The notes: generated by a model from the letters alone, not told the origin. A DNA stretch of 64,000 bases from JACVRW01 sp963803085 (GCA_963803085.1 CAWDLE010000010.1:186001-250000), one strand, 5' to 3'. Shown: positions 15,259 to 24,522, counted from the first letter of the stretch. Translations and numbers: made by a program.

Positions 15259-16600
15259 CCGGCAGCCGCTCCAGGGCGGCATCCATGTCCGCCTCCGAGA
15301 ACTCCGGATCCTCGAGGTTGCCCGCGAGGTAGCTCTCGTAGGCCGACATGTCGAAGTGGCCGTGGCCTGACAGTCCGAGCAGGATCACCCGCTCCTCGCC
15401 GGCCTGCTTGGCGTCCTCGGCCTCCTCGATCACGGCCCGGATGGCGTGCGCGGGCTCGGGTCCCGGGATGATCGCCTCCGTGCGCGCGAACTGGAGGGCG
15501 GCGGCGAAGGTCTCGTTCTGCTTGTAGGCGCGCGCCTCCATGAGCCCGTGCTTCACGAGGCCGCAGAGCATCGGCGAGTCGCCGTGATAGCGCAGGCCGC
15601 CGGCATGGACGGGCGGGGGGACGAAGTCGTGACCCAGTGTGAACATCGGCATCAGCGGCGTGAGGCCGACGGTGTCGCCGAAGTCGTACCGGTACGCCCC
15701 GCGGGTAAGGGTCGGGCAGGCGGCCGGTTCTGCCGCGAGGAAGCGCGTCGTCGCCCCGTCGCGCAGGACGCGGCGCACGTACGGGAAGGTGAGTCCAGCG
15801 AAGTTCGAGCCGCCGCCCACGCAGCCCACCACCACGTCGGGCTCCTCGCCCGCCATCTCCATCTGGGCAATCGACTCCTGGCCGATCACCGTCTGGTGCA
15901 GGCATACGTGATTGAGAACGGAGCCGAGCGCGTAGTTCGCCTCTGGGTCGCCCGCGGCCACCTCCACGGCCTCGGAGATAGCGATCCCGAGTGAGCCCGT
16001 GGGGTGCGAGGCCTGGCTCTTGCCGGCCTCGGTGGTGTCGCTAGGCGAGCGGATCACCGTGGCGCCCCAGCTCTCCATCATCGCGCGCCGGTATGGCTTC
16101 TGGTCGTAGCTGGCGCCGACCATGTAGACCAGGCACTCGAGCCCGAACTGGGCGCACGCCATCGCCAGCGCCGAGCCCCACTGGCCGGCGCCTGTCTCGG
16201 TGACCAGGCGCTTCACGCCGGCCTGCTTGTTCGCGTACGCCTGCGCCACCGCGCTGTTCGGCTTGTGCGAGCCCGCCGGGGAGACGCCCTCGTACTTGTA
16301 GTAGATGTGAGCGGGCGTATCGAGCGCGCGCTCGAGGCGGTGCGCCCGGAACAGGGGTGTGGGTCGCCAGAGCCGGTAGGCGTCGCGCACCGGCTCGGGG
16401 ATCTCGACCTCGGGGTCCATCGAGACCTCCTGGCCGATGATCTCCATCGGGAAGATCGGCGTGAGGTCGTCGGGCCCGGCGGGCTCCATCGTGGCGGGAC
16501 TGAGCGGCGGAAGCGGCTCGCCGGGAAGGTCCGGGAGGAGGTTCACCCAGTGCGTCGGGATCCGGTCCTCGGTGAGCGTGAACTTGGTCTGGTGGCTCAC
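15239..16600 (-). CDS. trpB2: Tryptophan synthase beta-like protein, TrpB2 type
   Basis: 453-aa pyridoxal-phosphate enzyme. The PLP lysine lies in SPAGSHKPNSAVAQAYANK and the phosphate-binding loop is GCVGGGSNFAGL. The long N-terminus (TLTEDRIPTHWVNLLPDLP), the insert containing MEIIGQEVSMD and the total length mark the TrpB2 subgroup. TrpB2 condenses indole or O-phosphoserine-type substrates with serine and often lacks a dedicated TrpA; no trpA is present in this window. It follows rpe by nine bases on the same strand. A role in indole salvage is plausible. Confidence 0.93.
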   Translation of the reverse strand: MSHQTKFTLTEDRIPTHWVNLLPDLPGEPLPPLSPATMEPAGPDDLTPIFPMEIIGQEVSMDPEVEIPEPVRDAYRLWRPTPLFRAHRLERALDTPAHIYYKYEGVSPAGSHKPNSAVAQAYANKQAGVKRLVTETGAGQWGSALAMACAQFGLECLVYMVGASYDQKPYRRAMMESWGATVIRSPSDTTEAGKSQASHPTGSLGIAISEAVEVAAGDPEANYALGSVLNHVCLHQTVIGQESIAQMEMAGEEPDVVVGCVGGGSNFAGLTFPYVRRVLRDGATTRFLAAEPAACPTLTRGAYRYDFGDTVGLTPLMPMFTLGHDFVPPPVHAGGLRYHGDSPMLCGLVKHGLMEARAYKQNETFAAALQFARTEAIIPGPEPAHAIRAVIEEAEDAKQAGEERVILLGLSGHGHFDMSAYESYLAGNLEDPEFSEADMDAALERLPDAPAIA

Positions 16601-16609
16601 GCCGCGATC

Positions 16610-17290
16610 CTAGACCGCGTCGACCGCGGTCGCTATCTCCGTGTAGGCCACCGCGGGGTCGCCCGAGCCGAAGATCGAGGAGCCGGCCACGAACAGGGTG
16701 GCCCCCGCCTCACGGGTGGCCTCGGCCGTGGAGGCGTCGATGCCGCCGTCCACCTCGATCGGTGTGTCGGGTCCGAGCAGCTCACGCAGCCGTGCCACCT
16801 TGGCGGTGGAGCTCGTGATGTAGGGCTGGCCGCCCCAGCCCGGGTTCACGGTCATGCAGAGCACGTGATCGATCTCGTCCGTGAGGCCGGCCACCACGTC
16901 GGGCGGGGTCGCGGGATTGAGCGCCAGCGCGGCGTCGAGCCCGGCGGCGCGCACGGCCTGGAGCGCATAGTGCACGTGCGGCGTGGCCTCCCAGTGCACG
17001 ATCAAAGTGTCCGCGCCGGCTGCAGCGAACTCTTCGACGCGCCGCTCCGGGCGCTCGACCATGAGGTGCACGTCGAGAACGCCCTCGCGCGCGTGCACAA
17101 GATCCCGGAGCGCGTCGACGATCAGTGCTCCGATCGATATGGGCGGGACGAAGTGGCCGTCCATCACGTCCACGTGGATCACGCGGGCACCCGCGTCCAT
17201 CACCGTCTCGACCTGCGCGCCGAGGCGGGCGAAGTCGGCGGAGAGAATCGAGGGTGCCACCCGGACGTCCTGTAGAAGCGCGGAGCGCAA
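16610..17290 (-). CDS. rpe: Ribulose-phosphate 3-epimerase
   Basis: 226-aa TIM-barrel enzyme interconverting ribulose 5-phosphate and xylulose 5-phosphate. Motifs are VAPSILSADFARLG, the catalytic metal-binding HVDVMDGHFVPP, HLMVERPE, VNPGWGGQPYI and VDGGIDA. Length and order match the family. The annotated start adds a short MRSALLQD lead; a GTG at the VRVAPS position is an alternative. It lies nine bases upstream of trpB2. With the RpiB-like enzyme at 4405-4842 it covers the non-oxidative pentose phosphate steps. Confidence 0.95.
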   Translation of the reverse strand: MRSALLQDVRVAPSILSADFARLGAQVETVMDAGARVIHVDVMDGHFVPPISIGALIVDALRDLVHAREGVLDVHLMVERPERRVEEFAAAGADTLIVHWEATPHVHYALQAVRAAGLDAALALNPATPPDVVAGLTDEIDHVLCMTVNPGWGGQPYITSSTAKVARLRELLGPDTPIEVDGGIDASTAEATREAGATLFVAGSSIFGSGDPAVAYTEIATAVDAV

Positions 17291-17340
17291 GGCGGGGCGA
17301 CGGTACCACGCCGCCCCGCCGCGCCCGGCGTCCGTGCCGC

Positions 17341-18150
17341 CTAGTCGAGCGTGGGGTTCTCGGTCCGGTTCTCCTCGCGGTCCTCGACCTGATCGAGCGA
17401 GGTGATGTCGCGGCGGTTGACCCGCTCGCAGTCAGTGTCCACCTGGTCGAACTGGTCGGCGACCACGCGATCGCGTCCCTCGCCGCAGTGCACCAGGTCG
17501 ACCTCGCCGTCGCGCACGAGGAAGAGGTCGCGGCCGTTGCGGCCACTCAGCTCGTCGCCCTCGGTGTCCCCGATCGCGGTCACGTCCACCCGCGCGAGCG
17601 CCCAGAGGATGTCGTGGCCATCACCGCCATCAGACGTGTCCCGCCCGGGGTTCGCGAAGAGCTTGTCCGCGCCGGGGCCGCCGCTCTGGCTATCGTCGCC
17701 CTTCCCGCCGGACATGAAGTCGCGCCCGGGGCCGCCGGTCGACACGTCGTTGCCGAGACCCCCGAACAGCCGCTCACACCGGAAGCGCCGGTAACTGAAG
17801 CCGGGCCCGCCGTCGAGCGTGTCGTCGTCGGCTCCACCGAATACGTGGTCGCAGCCGGGACCACCGTTCAGGTTGTCGTTGCCGGCTCCGCCGTGCACGA
17901 GGTCGCGTCCGCGTCCTCCGTCCACGGTGTCTGCACCCTGGCCGCTACGCACGAGGTCAGCGGCGCCAAGCGCGTTCACTGTGTCGTCGCCGCCACGGCC
18001 GAGTATGCGGTCACGCTGCTCCGTGCCCGTCAGCACGTTCGAGCTCGCATCGCCGACGATCGTGGCCGCCATCGCGACCGTCGCTGCCATCAGCGAAACC
18101 GCCGCGATCGTCGCCAGGGACGTCAGAAACCTGTTGCTACGCTGCCTCAC
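17341..18150 (-). CDS. Secreted RTX-type calcium-binding repeat protein
   Basis: 269 aa. A Sec signal peptide (about 1-29, ending TVAMAA) is followed by about 180 residues of hemolysin-type GGxGxDxxx nonapeptide repeats (GRGGDDTVN, GGAGNDNLNGGPGCD, GGKGDDSQSGGPGAD), which fold as a calcium-bound parallel beta-roll. The C-terminal tail contains paired cysteines and an acidic end. No catalytic domain is present, so it is probably structural or adhesive. A canonical AGGAGG lies eight bases before the GTG start. A small hairpin (arms 18151-18156 and 18175-18180) places this ribosome-binding site in its loop. Confidence 0.85.
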   Translation of the reverse strand: MRQRSNRFLTSLATIAAVSLMAATVAMAATIVGDASSNVLTGTEQRDRILGRGGDDTVNALGAADLVRSGQGADTVDGGRGRDLVHGGAGNDNLNGGPGCDHVFGGADDDTLDGGPGFSYRRFRCERLFGGLGNDVSTGGPGRDFMSGGKGDDSQSGGPGADKLFANPGRDTSDGGDGHDILWALARVDVTAIGDTEGDELSGRNGRDLFLVRDGEVDLVHCGEGRDRVVADQFDQVDTDCERVNRRDITSLDQVEDREENRTENPTLD

Positions 18151-18180
18151 GGGGCATCCTCCTTGGTCGGTGGGTGCCCC
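18151..18180 (-). promoter_or_regulatory. 5' hairpin enclosing the ribosome-binding site of the RTX gene
   Basis: On the minus strand GGGGCA (18180-18175) can pair with TGCCCC (18156-18151), directly before the GTG at 18150. The AGGAGG Shine-Dalgarno (about 18162-18157) lies inside the loop. The structure could modulate translation; no trans-acting factor is suggested by the sequence. Confidence 0.4.
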
Positions 18181-18226
18181 TCTAACCGTTGCGGCGCGCG
18201 CTAGTTGCGCTCCACCGAAGCCCTTT

Positions 18227-19817
18227 TCAGGCCCGTGCAGTCTGCTTTGCGTGCGCGCGGATCTCGGACAGGATCCGCTCGAGGCGCGGCTCGGTGTCGC
18301 GGTCCACGAAGCTCATCGAGGCGGCCACCGCCGGATGCACGCTGGCGATCTCCGCATGCAGGGCATGAGCCACCGCGCGATAGGCCGGGTGGCCCTCGCG
18401 GCCGGAGCGAAGTTCGATCAGGTGCATCGCCTCGCGGGCGTTCATGTCGAGGATGTAGCGGATCCGGTACCCGAGCGCGAGCGCGTAGGGAGCGAGCTCC
18501 GGATGGCCCAGCTCGACGATCCGCGCGTGCTCGCCGCGCGAGCGCTCGAGTCCCGCCCGGTAGAGGTCGCCGACCCCGGCGTCGTCGAGTTCCTCGGGCA
18601 CGCCCGCACCCAGCTCCGGCCCGAGCGTCTGCCACTGGACCGTGAGCAGCCGATGGCGCTGAAGGTCACGGAAGGCGCCGTAGTCGGACACGACCTCGAA
18701 GCGGTAGGAGAGCGCCTCGAAGCCGCGGCCGGGACGGTGCCGGCGGTTCCGGCGCTCGCCGACCAGCTCAGCCAGCATCGCGGCGCGCTCGTCGGGCGGA
18801 AGGTTGTGGAGGGCGGCGCGTGTCTCGTCCTCAGAGACGTCAGCGGCCTCGAACAGCAGGGCACTGAGGAGGTCCTCCTCGCTGCCCTGCACTGACAGCA
18901 GCCGCACCGTCGGGCCCAGCCTCGTCGTCGCGCTGTGTTCGGTCGAGGCCCAGCCGAGCCGCCCAGCGCTCGGCGGCCCGCTCGCGCTGCTCGAGGTACT
19001 CGATCCACTCTCCGCCGCGGTCGGGACGCTCCACTCGCGACACGAAGCTCGGCACCACGGCCTTCAGCTCCTGGAGGATCTGGCGCGAGTACTCGCGAGC
19101 CTCGGGGAGCGGCGAGGCGGACAGCCGCAGCAGAAGCTGCTCGTACGCCTGACCCGAGGCGAAAATGCCCACGTGCGAGAGCGAGGCCGCCGGGAGCAGG
19201 CCGCGCATGAGGTCGAGGGCCTTGGCGCGGATGGCGCGCATGTGGGCGGCCTCGGGCTCGCCGTCCGGGCGCGGGAAGCGCTCCGCGGCCCAGGCCTCCA
19301 CGCGCGGCAGGGCCTCGGAATAAGCAGTGAAGAGTGCATCCATCGCTTGTTGGTACTCCGGGCCCAGCTCCGGATGGCGCCAGTAGCGATAGCCGAGGCC
19401 CTCGCCCATCGGGGCGTCGTAGGCCATGTAGCGAGTGGACTGCTCCAGGTAGGCGGCGAGCCGGCCGCGCTGAAGCATCTTCGTCATCACGTTCGAGACC
19501 CACTCGCACGCGATGTGCGCGCCGCCGAGCTGCGCCACCGAGTCATCCCCGAAGCCGATGAAAATGCGCTCGTAGAGCTTGCGGGCCCGCTCGCCCTCCT
19601 CACCGTCGAAGGCGGCGCCTGGCACGGCCTCCGCAGCGAACTCATCGAGGTAGAGCCGCCGCAGCGTTCCCTGATAGCGCGAGTAGCGCGCAAACAGGGC
19701 GCCCTTCACCGTCTCGGGCAGGTTCACGAGCGCGAAGACGGGCGCGTCGAGGTTGGTGAAATGGGGGGCGAGGAGGGCGCGCTCCTCGTCCGTGAAGGTC
19801 TCGATCGGGTAGTCCAT
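18227..19817 (-). CDS. thyX: Two-domain ThyX-like FAD-dependent thymidylate synthase (apparent frameshift)
   Basis: Reads as two overlapping frames. 18840-19817 encodes the N-terminal ThyX-like half (FALVNLPETVKGALFARYSR, IGFGDDSVAQLGGAHIACEW, AAYLEQSTRYMAYD). 18227-18907 encodes the second half with the dUMP/FAD motif QRHRLLTVQWQ. Removing one base near 18911 joins them smoothly as RDDEAGPTVRLLSVQG, giving a protein of about 529 aa. The double-domain ThyX is known from actinobacteria and Chloroflexi. The enzyme would make dTMP using methylene-tetrahydrofolate and FAD. The break is either a sequencing error or true decay; no second thymidylate synthase is in the window. Confidence 0.8.
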
Positions 19818-19860
19818 CGACGCTGCGCGCCACCTTACCTTTGCGGGCGGCGGGGCGTTT

Positions 19861-19955
19861 ACTGCAGCGGTGAAGGGTGGTTTCCGGAGACTGTCCTGCT
19901 TTACCGGGACATAGACCCCACTAGGCAGGACGGCCGATCTCTTTAGTGCTGCAGT
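19861..19955. other. Structured intergenic element upstream of thyX
   Basis: The 138-bp gap between the phoD-like and thyX genes holds nested inverted repeats. The outer arms are ACTGCAGC (19861-19868) and GCTGCAGT (19948-19955). The inner arms are GTCCTGC (19893-19899) and GCAGGAC (19925-19931). It would form part of the thyX 5' leader on the minus strand. It may be a terminator-leader structure, a small RNA or a riboswitch; I do not recognise it as a known class. Confidence 0.4.
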
Positions 19956-21599
19956 TCAGGCGAGCCGCTGTTCCAGCACGCACTCGAGCTTCGCGTGCAG
20001 CTCGTCCACCGGCACGGCCTTGTCGAGGCGCATGTCCATGCGACGGCCGTCGATCGTGAGCGTGGCCACCTGATTGTCGAACCAGGGCCCATCGCCGGTC
20101 ATTCGCCAGCCGATACCCGGATCGCGCACCCCGGCCAGCCGGGCAATCGCACGCGTGGCCCACGCCGCCGGCCGCGACAGCGCCAGCCGGATCTGACGCC
20201 GCTCCTTCTTGTCCAGCGGGTTGCGGTACGGCGAGCAGACGGCCTGCCACACCCTGGTGCGCATGCCGGTCGCGCGCGGGTAGCCCACCTCGAAGAGGTA
20301 GGCGTGGTGCACGTCGCCGGAGAGCGCCACGATCGAGGCCGGCGGCTCGCCGCGCTCGCCGGTGCCGATCGCCCTGAAGAGATCCGTCAGGCGCGCGAAC
20401 GAGTCCTGGAAGGCCGCCCAGTGCTCCATGTCCACGGCCTGGCGGATCTTCTCCGCCCCGCGCGCGGCGAGACCACCCCAGGCGCCGCCCGCCACCGCCT
20501 CGCTCCAGGCTTCGCCGTAGTGCAGCCCGCGCCCGAGCAGCCACGGCAGCGAGGTGCCCACCAGCAGGTGGTCGAACCCGCCGGTGGCGTGCTCGTTCAC
20601 CCAGTCCCACCCCTCGTCGTCGAGCATCGAGCGCTTGCCCTCCTCGAGCACGCGGCCGGCGCGTGAGTCGATCATGATCAGGCGCGTGCGGCCGAGGTCG
20701 CGGTAGTAGCTCCAGCGCGCGCCGTCGGTGGTGCGGTCGGCCCGGTAGGCGAAGTCCTTGAGCAGCTCCTCGGCGTCGTCGCAGGCCTTCACCTTGGTCA
20801 GCAGCTCGTCGTCCCTGTGGGCCTCGGGGGCGAGGTTCCCGAGGTGCTGGTAGACCCAGTACGACGACAGCGCCCCCATGATGTGCTCGTTCCACCACTC
20901 GTGCTTGCGCGCCTCGTCGACCCACGCCTGGGAGATGTTCCAGTCGTCGTGGACGTCGTGGTCGTCGAAGATCATCATCGTCGACACGGTGGAGAGGAGC
21001 CAGCGAATATCCGGGTCGCTCCAGCTCTCGAGGTACAGCTTCGTGTAGTCCTCGAAGTCGAGCACCCGCTCACCGGGTGGCTCGGCCGGGTCGCGCCGCG
21101 TCTCGATGAACGACTGCGTAGTGGGCGACACCTCGTCGGCGTAGACCTGGTCGCCGAGCATCAGCAGCACGTCGGGCCAGCGCTCACGCGGCTCGTCGCG
21201 CATGCGCAGGGCCATGGTGCGCAGGGCATCGATCTCGCGCCCGCGCAGGTCATGGTCCTTCTTCAGCGAGAACGGCGGCTCGTGCGGCGCGGCCACGCGG
21301 CAGGATCCGAACGCGATCTGGAGCGGCTTCTCCTTCGGGTAGGTGTGGAAGGCGCTCGCGGGAAAGCCGTCGTCCCGCGGCCAGACGCGCTCGCCGTCGA
21401 GCTTCACCTCGTACTCGTGCCAGCTGCCGGGCGCGAGGTCGCCGCAGCAGACGAGCGCGTAATGGTGGTCGGACACGCAGAACGTGCGCTCTCGACTGCC
21501 GAGGATTTCCACCTCGCACGCTTCGTCCGTCTCGACCCACAGCACGGCCTCGGTCTCGGCCACATATCGGAGCAGGGGTCCAAGTACGAGCGAGGGCAT
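19956..21599 (-). CDS. PhoD-like (alkaline phosphatase D family) phosphoesterase
   Basis: 547-aa metallophosphoesterase. The N-terminal Ig-like domain (about 1-90, LGPLLRYVAETEAVLWVETD) is followed by the catalytic domain with metal-ligand motifs AFGSCR, LMLGDQVYADE, FDDHDVHDDWN and, near the end, ALSGDVHHAYLFEVGY. No Tat or Sec signal is visible, so unlike classical PhoD it may be cytoplasmic. The ATG at 21599 is chosen because it begins directly at the conserved start of the domain. It is divergent from the proline dehydrogenase gene. Substrate unknown; phosphodiesters or phosphomonoesters are possible. Confidence 0.88.
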   Translation of the reverse strand: MPSLVLGPLLRYVAETEAVLWVETDEACEVEILGSRERTFCVSDHHYALVCCGDLAPGSWHEYEVKLDGERVWPRDDGFPASAFHTYPKEKPLQIAFGSCRVAAPHEPPFSLKKDHDLRGREIDALRTMALRMRDEPRERWPDVLLMLGDQVYADEVSPTTQSFIETRRDPAEPPGERVLDFEDYTKLYLESWSDPDIRWLLSTVSTMMIFDDHDVHDDWNISQAWVDEARKHEWWNEHIMGALSSYWVYQHLGNLAPEAHRDDELLTKVKACDDAEELLKDFAYRADRTTDGARWSYYRDLGRTRLIMIDSRAGRVLEEGKRSMLDDEGWDWVNEHATGGFDHLLVGTSLPWLLGRGLHYGEAWSEAVAGGAWGGLAARGAEKIRQAVDMEHWAAFQDSFARLTDLFRAIGTGERGEPPASIVALSGDVHHAYLFEVGYPRATGMRTRVWQAVCSPYRNPLDKKERRQIRLALSRPAAWATRAIARLAGVRDPGIGWRMTGDGPWFDNQVATLTIDGRRMDMRLDKAVPVDELHAKLECVLEQRLA

Positions 21600-21634
21600 G
21601 CTTCGACCGTACCCCGGGGAGTAGCTTTCGGATC

Positions 21635-22961
21635 GTGGAGTCGCAGCTGCAGGAGGTGGGGCGGTCCATCCACGCCGCATTTCCCGGGAAGTCGCGGCAT
21701 CCTCTGCGCGCGCTCGACGAGCGGGCGATGCAGCTCGCCTCCCACGACGCGGAGCTGCGCGCGGCGCTGTTCCGGTTCGTGGATGTGACGCCGGCCTGCC
21801 GCTCGCTCGACGACCTCGCCAGGCACCTCGCCGGCTATCTCGAGGAGGTGGATGACCGCCCTCCGCCGATCGAGGCGGCGATGCGGATGTCCGGCACGAA
21901 GGCCGGTCGCGCGGCGCTCGGCGCCGCGGCGGCGGCCGGAGTGCGCCACATGGCGCACCGCTTCATCGTCGGCGAGACGCCCAAGGCCGCCCTCAAGACG
22001 ATCCGCCACCTCTGGGAGAACGGTGCGGCCGTGTCGCTCGATCTCCTTGGCGAGGCGACGGTGACCGAGGCCGAGGCGGACCGCTATGCCGCGCGCTGCC
22101 TGGATGCGCTCGAGACTCTGGCCGCCGCAGCGGGCTCGTGGCCCGAGCGCCCGGTGCTCGAGGCGGACTCGATCGGCCGGCTCCCGCGTGTGAACCTGTC
22201 CGTGAAGGTCTCGGCGCTCACGCCGCTGCTGCGGCCGGAGGCGCCCGAGGTGGGGCGCGAGGACGCCGCCCGGCGCATGCGCCCGCTGCTGCTGCGTGCG
22301 CGGGAGCTCCGAGCGCATCTGCACATCGACATGGAGTCGGTGGACACGATCGAGGCCACGCTCGGGCTCGTGTTCGAGCTGCTCGACGAGCCGGAGCTGC
22401 GCGACGGGCCGTCCGCGGGCGTCGTGATGCAGGCGTACCTGCGCGAGTCGCCCGAGCAGCTCGAGCGGGTGATCGACTGGGCGAGTGCGACCGCGCGCGA
22501 GCAGCCGATCGTGGTGCGGTTGGTGAAGGGCGCCTACTGGGACCACGAGGTGGTTGACGCGCGCCAGCACGGCTGGATCCCACCGGTGTTCGAGGACAAG
22601 CGCGAGTCGGACCGCAACTTCGAGGCACTCACCCGGCGGCTGCTCGAGGCGTGGCCGCACGTGCGCCCCGCGATCGCGTCGCACAACCTGCGCTCGGTGG
22701 CGCATGCGCTGGCGGCGGCGCGGGAGCTCGGGCGCGAGGACCGCGACGTGGAGTTCCAGGTGCTGCGCGGGCTCGGCGACGACCTTGCCGCGGCGCTCGC
22801 CGACCTCGGCCAGCGCGTGCGGATCTACTGTCCCGGTCGGAGACATGGTGGCCGGCATGGCGTACCTCGTTCGGAGGCTGCTGGAGAACACGTCGAACGA
22901 GTCGTTCCTGGGCGAGCAGCAGCGCGGCACGCCAATCGAACAGCTGCTCGCCGCGCCGTGA
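21635..22961 (+). CDS. Proline dehydrogenase (apparent single-base insertion near 22829)
   Basis: FAD-dependent oxidation of proline to pyrroline-5-carboxylate. The TIM-barrel motifs VNLSVKVSALTPLL, HIDMESVDTIEATL and VRLVKGAYWDHE are in frame up to 22828. After one extra base (most simply T22829) the true frame continues as YVPVGDMVAGMAYLVRRLLE and ends at TGA 22959-22961. That segment carries the paired arginines that bind the proline carboxylate. Without the insertion the protein would be about 441 aa. As written, ribosomes would run on through a scrambled ~42-residue stretch into the downstream dehydrogenase frame, mimicking a PutA fusion. GTG 21635 follows TAGCTT (21622-21627), so the message is probably leaderless. 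Confidence 0.85.
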
Positions 22962-24505
22962 GCTTCCGCAACGAGCCGATCCTGGAACTGCGCCGCGCGC
23001 CCGCGCGCGAGTCGCTGCTCGAGGCGCTGCGCGGGCTCGATGGTCAGCTGCCGCTGGAGGTGCCGGTGCTGGTGGGCGGCGAGCGCGGCGCCGCCTCCGG
23101 TCTCGACTCGACCGATCCGGGCGCGCCCGAGCGGCTGGTGGCGCGAGCCGGCAGCGCCACCGAGGCCGACGCCGCTGCGGCCGTCGAGGCGGCGAAGCGC
23201 GGCTTCCGAGACTGGGGCGCCCGGACGGCTGCCGAGCGCGCAGAGGTGCTGCGCCGCGCCGCGGCGATCCTGCGCGAGCGCCGCCTCGAGCTGGCGGCGC
23301 TCCAGGTGCGCGAGTGCGCGAAGCCGTGGCCCGAGGCCGACGGCGACGTGTGCGAGGCGATCGACTTTCTCGAGTACTACGCGCTCGAGGCGATCGAGCT
23401 CGATGCGGGGCGGGAGCTCGTGCAGGTGCCGGGTGAGCGCAACACGATGCGCTATGCGCCGCGCGGCGTGGCCGCGGTGATCTCGCCGTGGAACTTCCCG
23501 CTCGCGATTCCCTGCGGCATGACCGCCGCGGCGCTCGCGGCCGGCAACGCCGCGGTCCTGAAGCCGGCGGAGCAGTCCCCAGCGAGCGCCGGCGCGCTCG
23601 TGGACGCGCTTCACGAGGCGGGCGTTCCGCGCCAGGCGCTCTCGCTGCTGCCGGGCTACGGCGAGGCCGGCGCGGCCCTGGTGCGCGACCCGCGCGTGCA
23701 CGTGATCGCGTTCACGGGCTCGAGCGCGGTGGGGCTCGAGATCCTTCGCGCCGCCGCCGAGACGCCCGAGGGACAGGGGCACGTGAAGCGCGTGGTGTCG
23801 GAGATGGGCGGCAAGAACTGCGTGATCGTGGATGCTGACGCGGATCTCGACGAAGTGGTGCCGGAGCTCGTCCACTCCGCCTTTGGGTACGCCGGGCAGA
23901 AGTGCTCCGCGGCGGCGCGGGTGCTCGTGCACGAGGCCGCTGCCGACAAGCTCCTCGAGCGCCTTGCGGGCGCGGTGAGTGTGCTGGACGTGGGCCAGGC
24001 CGACCGCTTCGCCACCGAGGTGCCACCGGTGATCGAGCGCGAGGCACAGGAGCGTGTGCGCCGTTACGCCGCGATGGCGCAGCCCGTCTCGCGGGTCGAG
24101 TCGGTGCCGGACGAGGGCTGGTTCTGCGCGCCGACGCTCGTGGCGGATCTTCCTGTCGACTCGCCCGTGCTGAGCGACGAGATCTTCGGACCGCTGCTCG
24201 CGCTCACGCGCGTCAAGAGCGTGGACGAGGCCTGCGACATCGTCGATGCGCTCCCCTTCGCCCTAACGGGCGGTCTCTTCTCCCGCAGCCCGGCGACCGT
24301 AGAGCGCATCGCGTCGCGGCTTCCGGTGGGCAACCTCTACGTGAACCGCGGGATCACCGGCGCGATGGTCGGCCGCCAGCCCTTCGGCGGCAACCGCCGC
24401 TCGGGAATCGGCTCGAAGGCGGGCGGGCCGGATTACCTGTTGCAATTCGTCGAGCCGCGTGTAGTTACAGAAAACACCATGCGGCACGGCATACCCGTCG
24501 ACTAG
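22958..24505 (+). CDS. L-glutamate gamma-semialdehyde (P5C) dehydrogenase
   Basis: 515-aa NAD-dependent aldehyde dehydrogenase that oxidises glutamate semialdehyde to glutamate, the second step of proline catabolism. Motifs are VISPWNFPLAIPCGMTAAAL, the catalytic Glu in VVSEMGGKNCVIVD, the catalytic Cys in FGYAGQKCSAAARV and the C-terminal QPFGGNRRSGIGSKAGGPDY. The GTG start at 22958 overlaps the proline dehydrogenase stop as GTGA, a typical coupled pair. The reading frame that runs into it from upstream is an artefact of the insertion in the previous gene. Confidence 0.92.
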   Translation: MSFRNEPILELRRAPARESLLEALRGLDGQLPLEVPVLVGGERGAASGLDSTDPGAPERLVARAGSATEADAAAAVEAAKRGFRDWGARTAAERAEVLRRAAAILRERRLELAALQVRECAKPWPEADGDVCEAIDFLEYYALEAIELDAGRELVQVPGERNTMRYAPRGVAAVISPWNFPLAIPCGMTAAALAAGNAAVLKPAEQSPASAGALVDALHEAGVPRQALSLLPGYGEAGAALVRDPRVHVIAFTGSSAVGLEILRAAAETPEGQGHVKRVVSEMGGKNCVIVDADADLDEVVPELVHSAFGYAGQKCSAAARVLVHEAAADKLLERLAGAVSVLDVGQADRFATEVPPVIEREAQERVRRYAAMAQPVSRVESVPDEGWFCAPTLVADLPVDSPVLSDEIFGPLLALTRVKSVDEACDIVDALPFALTGGLFSRSPATVERIASRLPVGNLYVNRGITGAMVGRQPFGGNRRSGIGSKAGGPDYLLQFVEPRVVTENTMRHGIPVD

Positions 24506-24522
24506 GCGGGTAGGAGGTAGAC

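Noticed and set aside
17341..18150. Repeated GC-rich units resembling an array
   Set aside because: They encode in-frame RTX nonapeptide repeats, not CRISPR repeats with spacers.
22820..22845. Programmed ribosomal frameshifting in PRODH (and similarly in nuoM, thyX and ptsI)
   Set aside because: No slippery heptamer or downstream structure is evident, and four unrelated genes share the same type of +1 break, which fits sequence error better.
21404..23932. Long minus-strand ORF (842 codons) opposite the proline genes
   Set aside because: Composition is His/Arg/Ala-rich antisense of GC-biased codons; no family motif, while the plus strand carries clear enzyme motifs.
21635..24505. A 956-aa bifunctional PutA-like protein
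   Set aside because: About 42 residues at the junction are nonsense; the correct frame supplies the PRODH C-terminus and a stop overlapping the next start.
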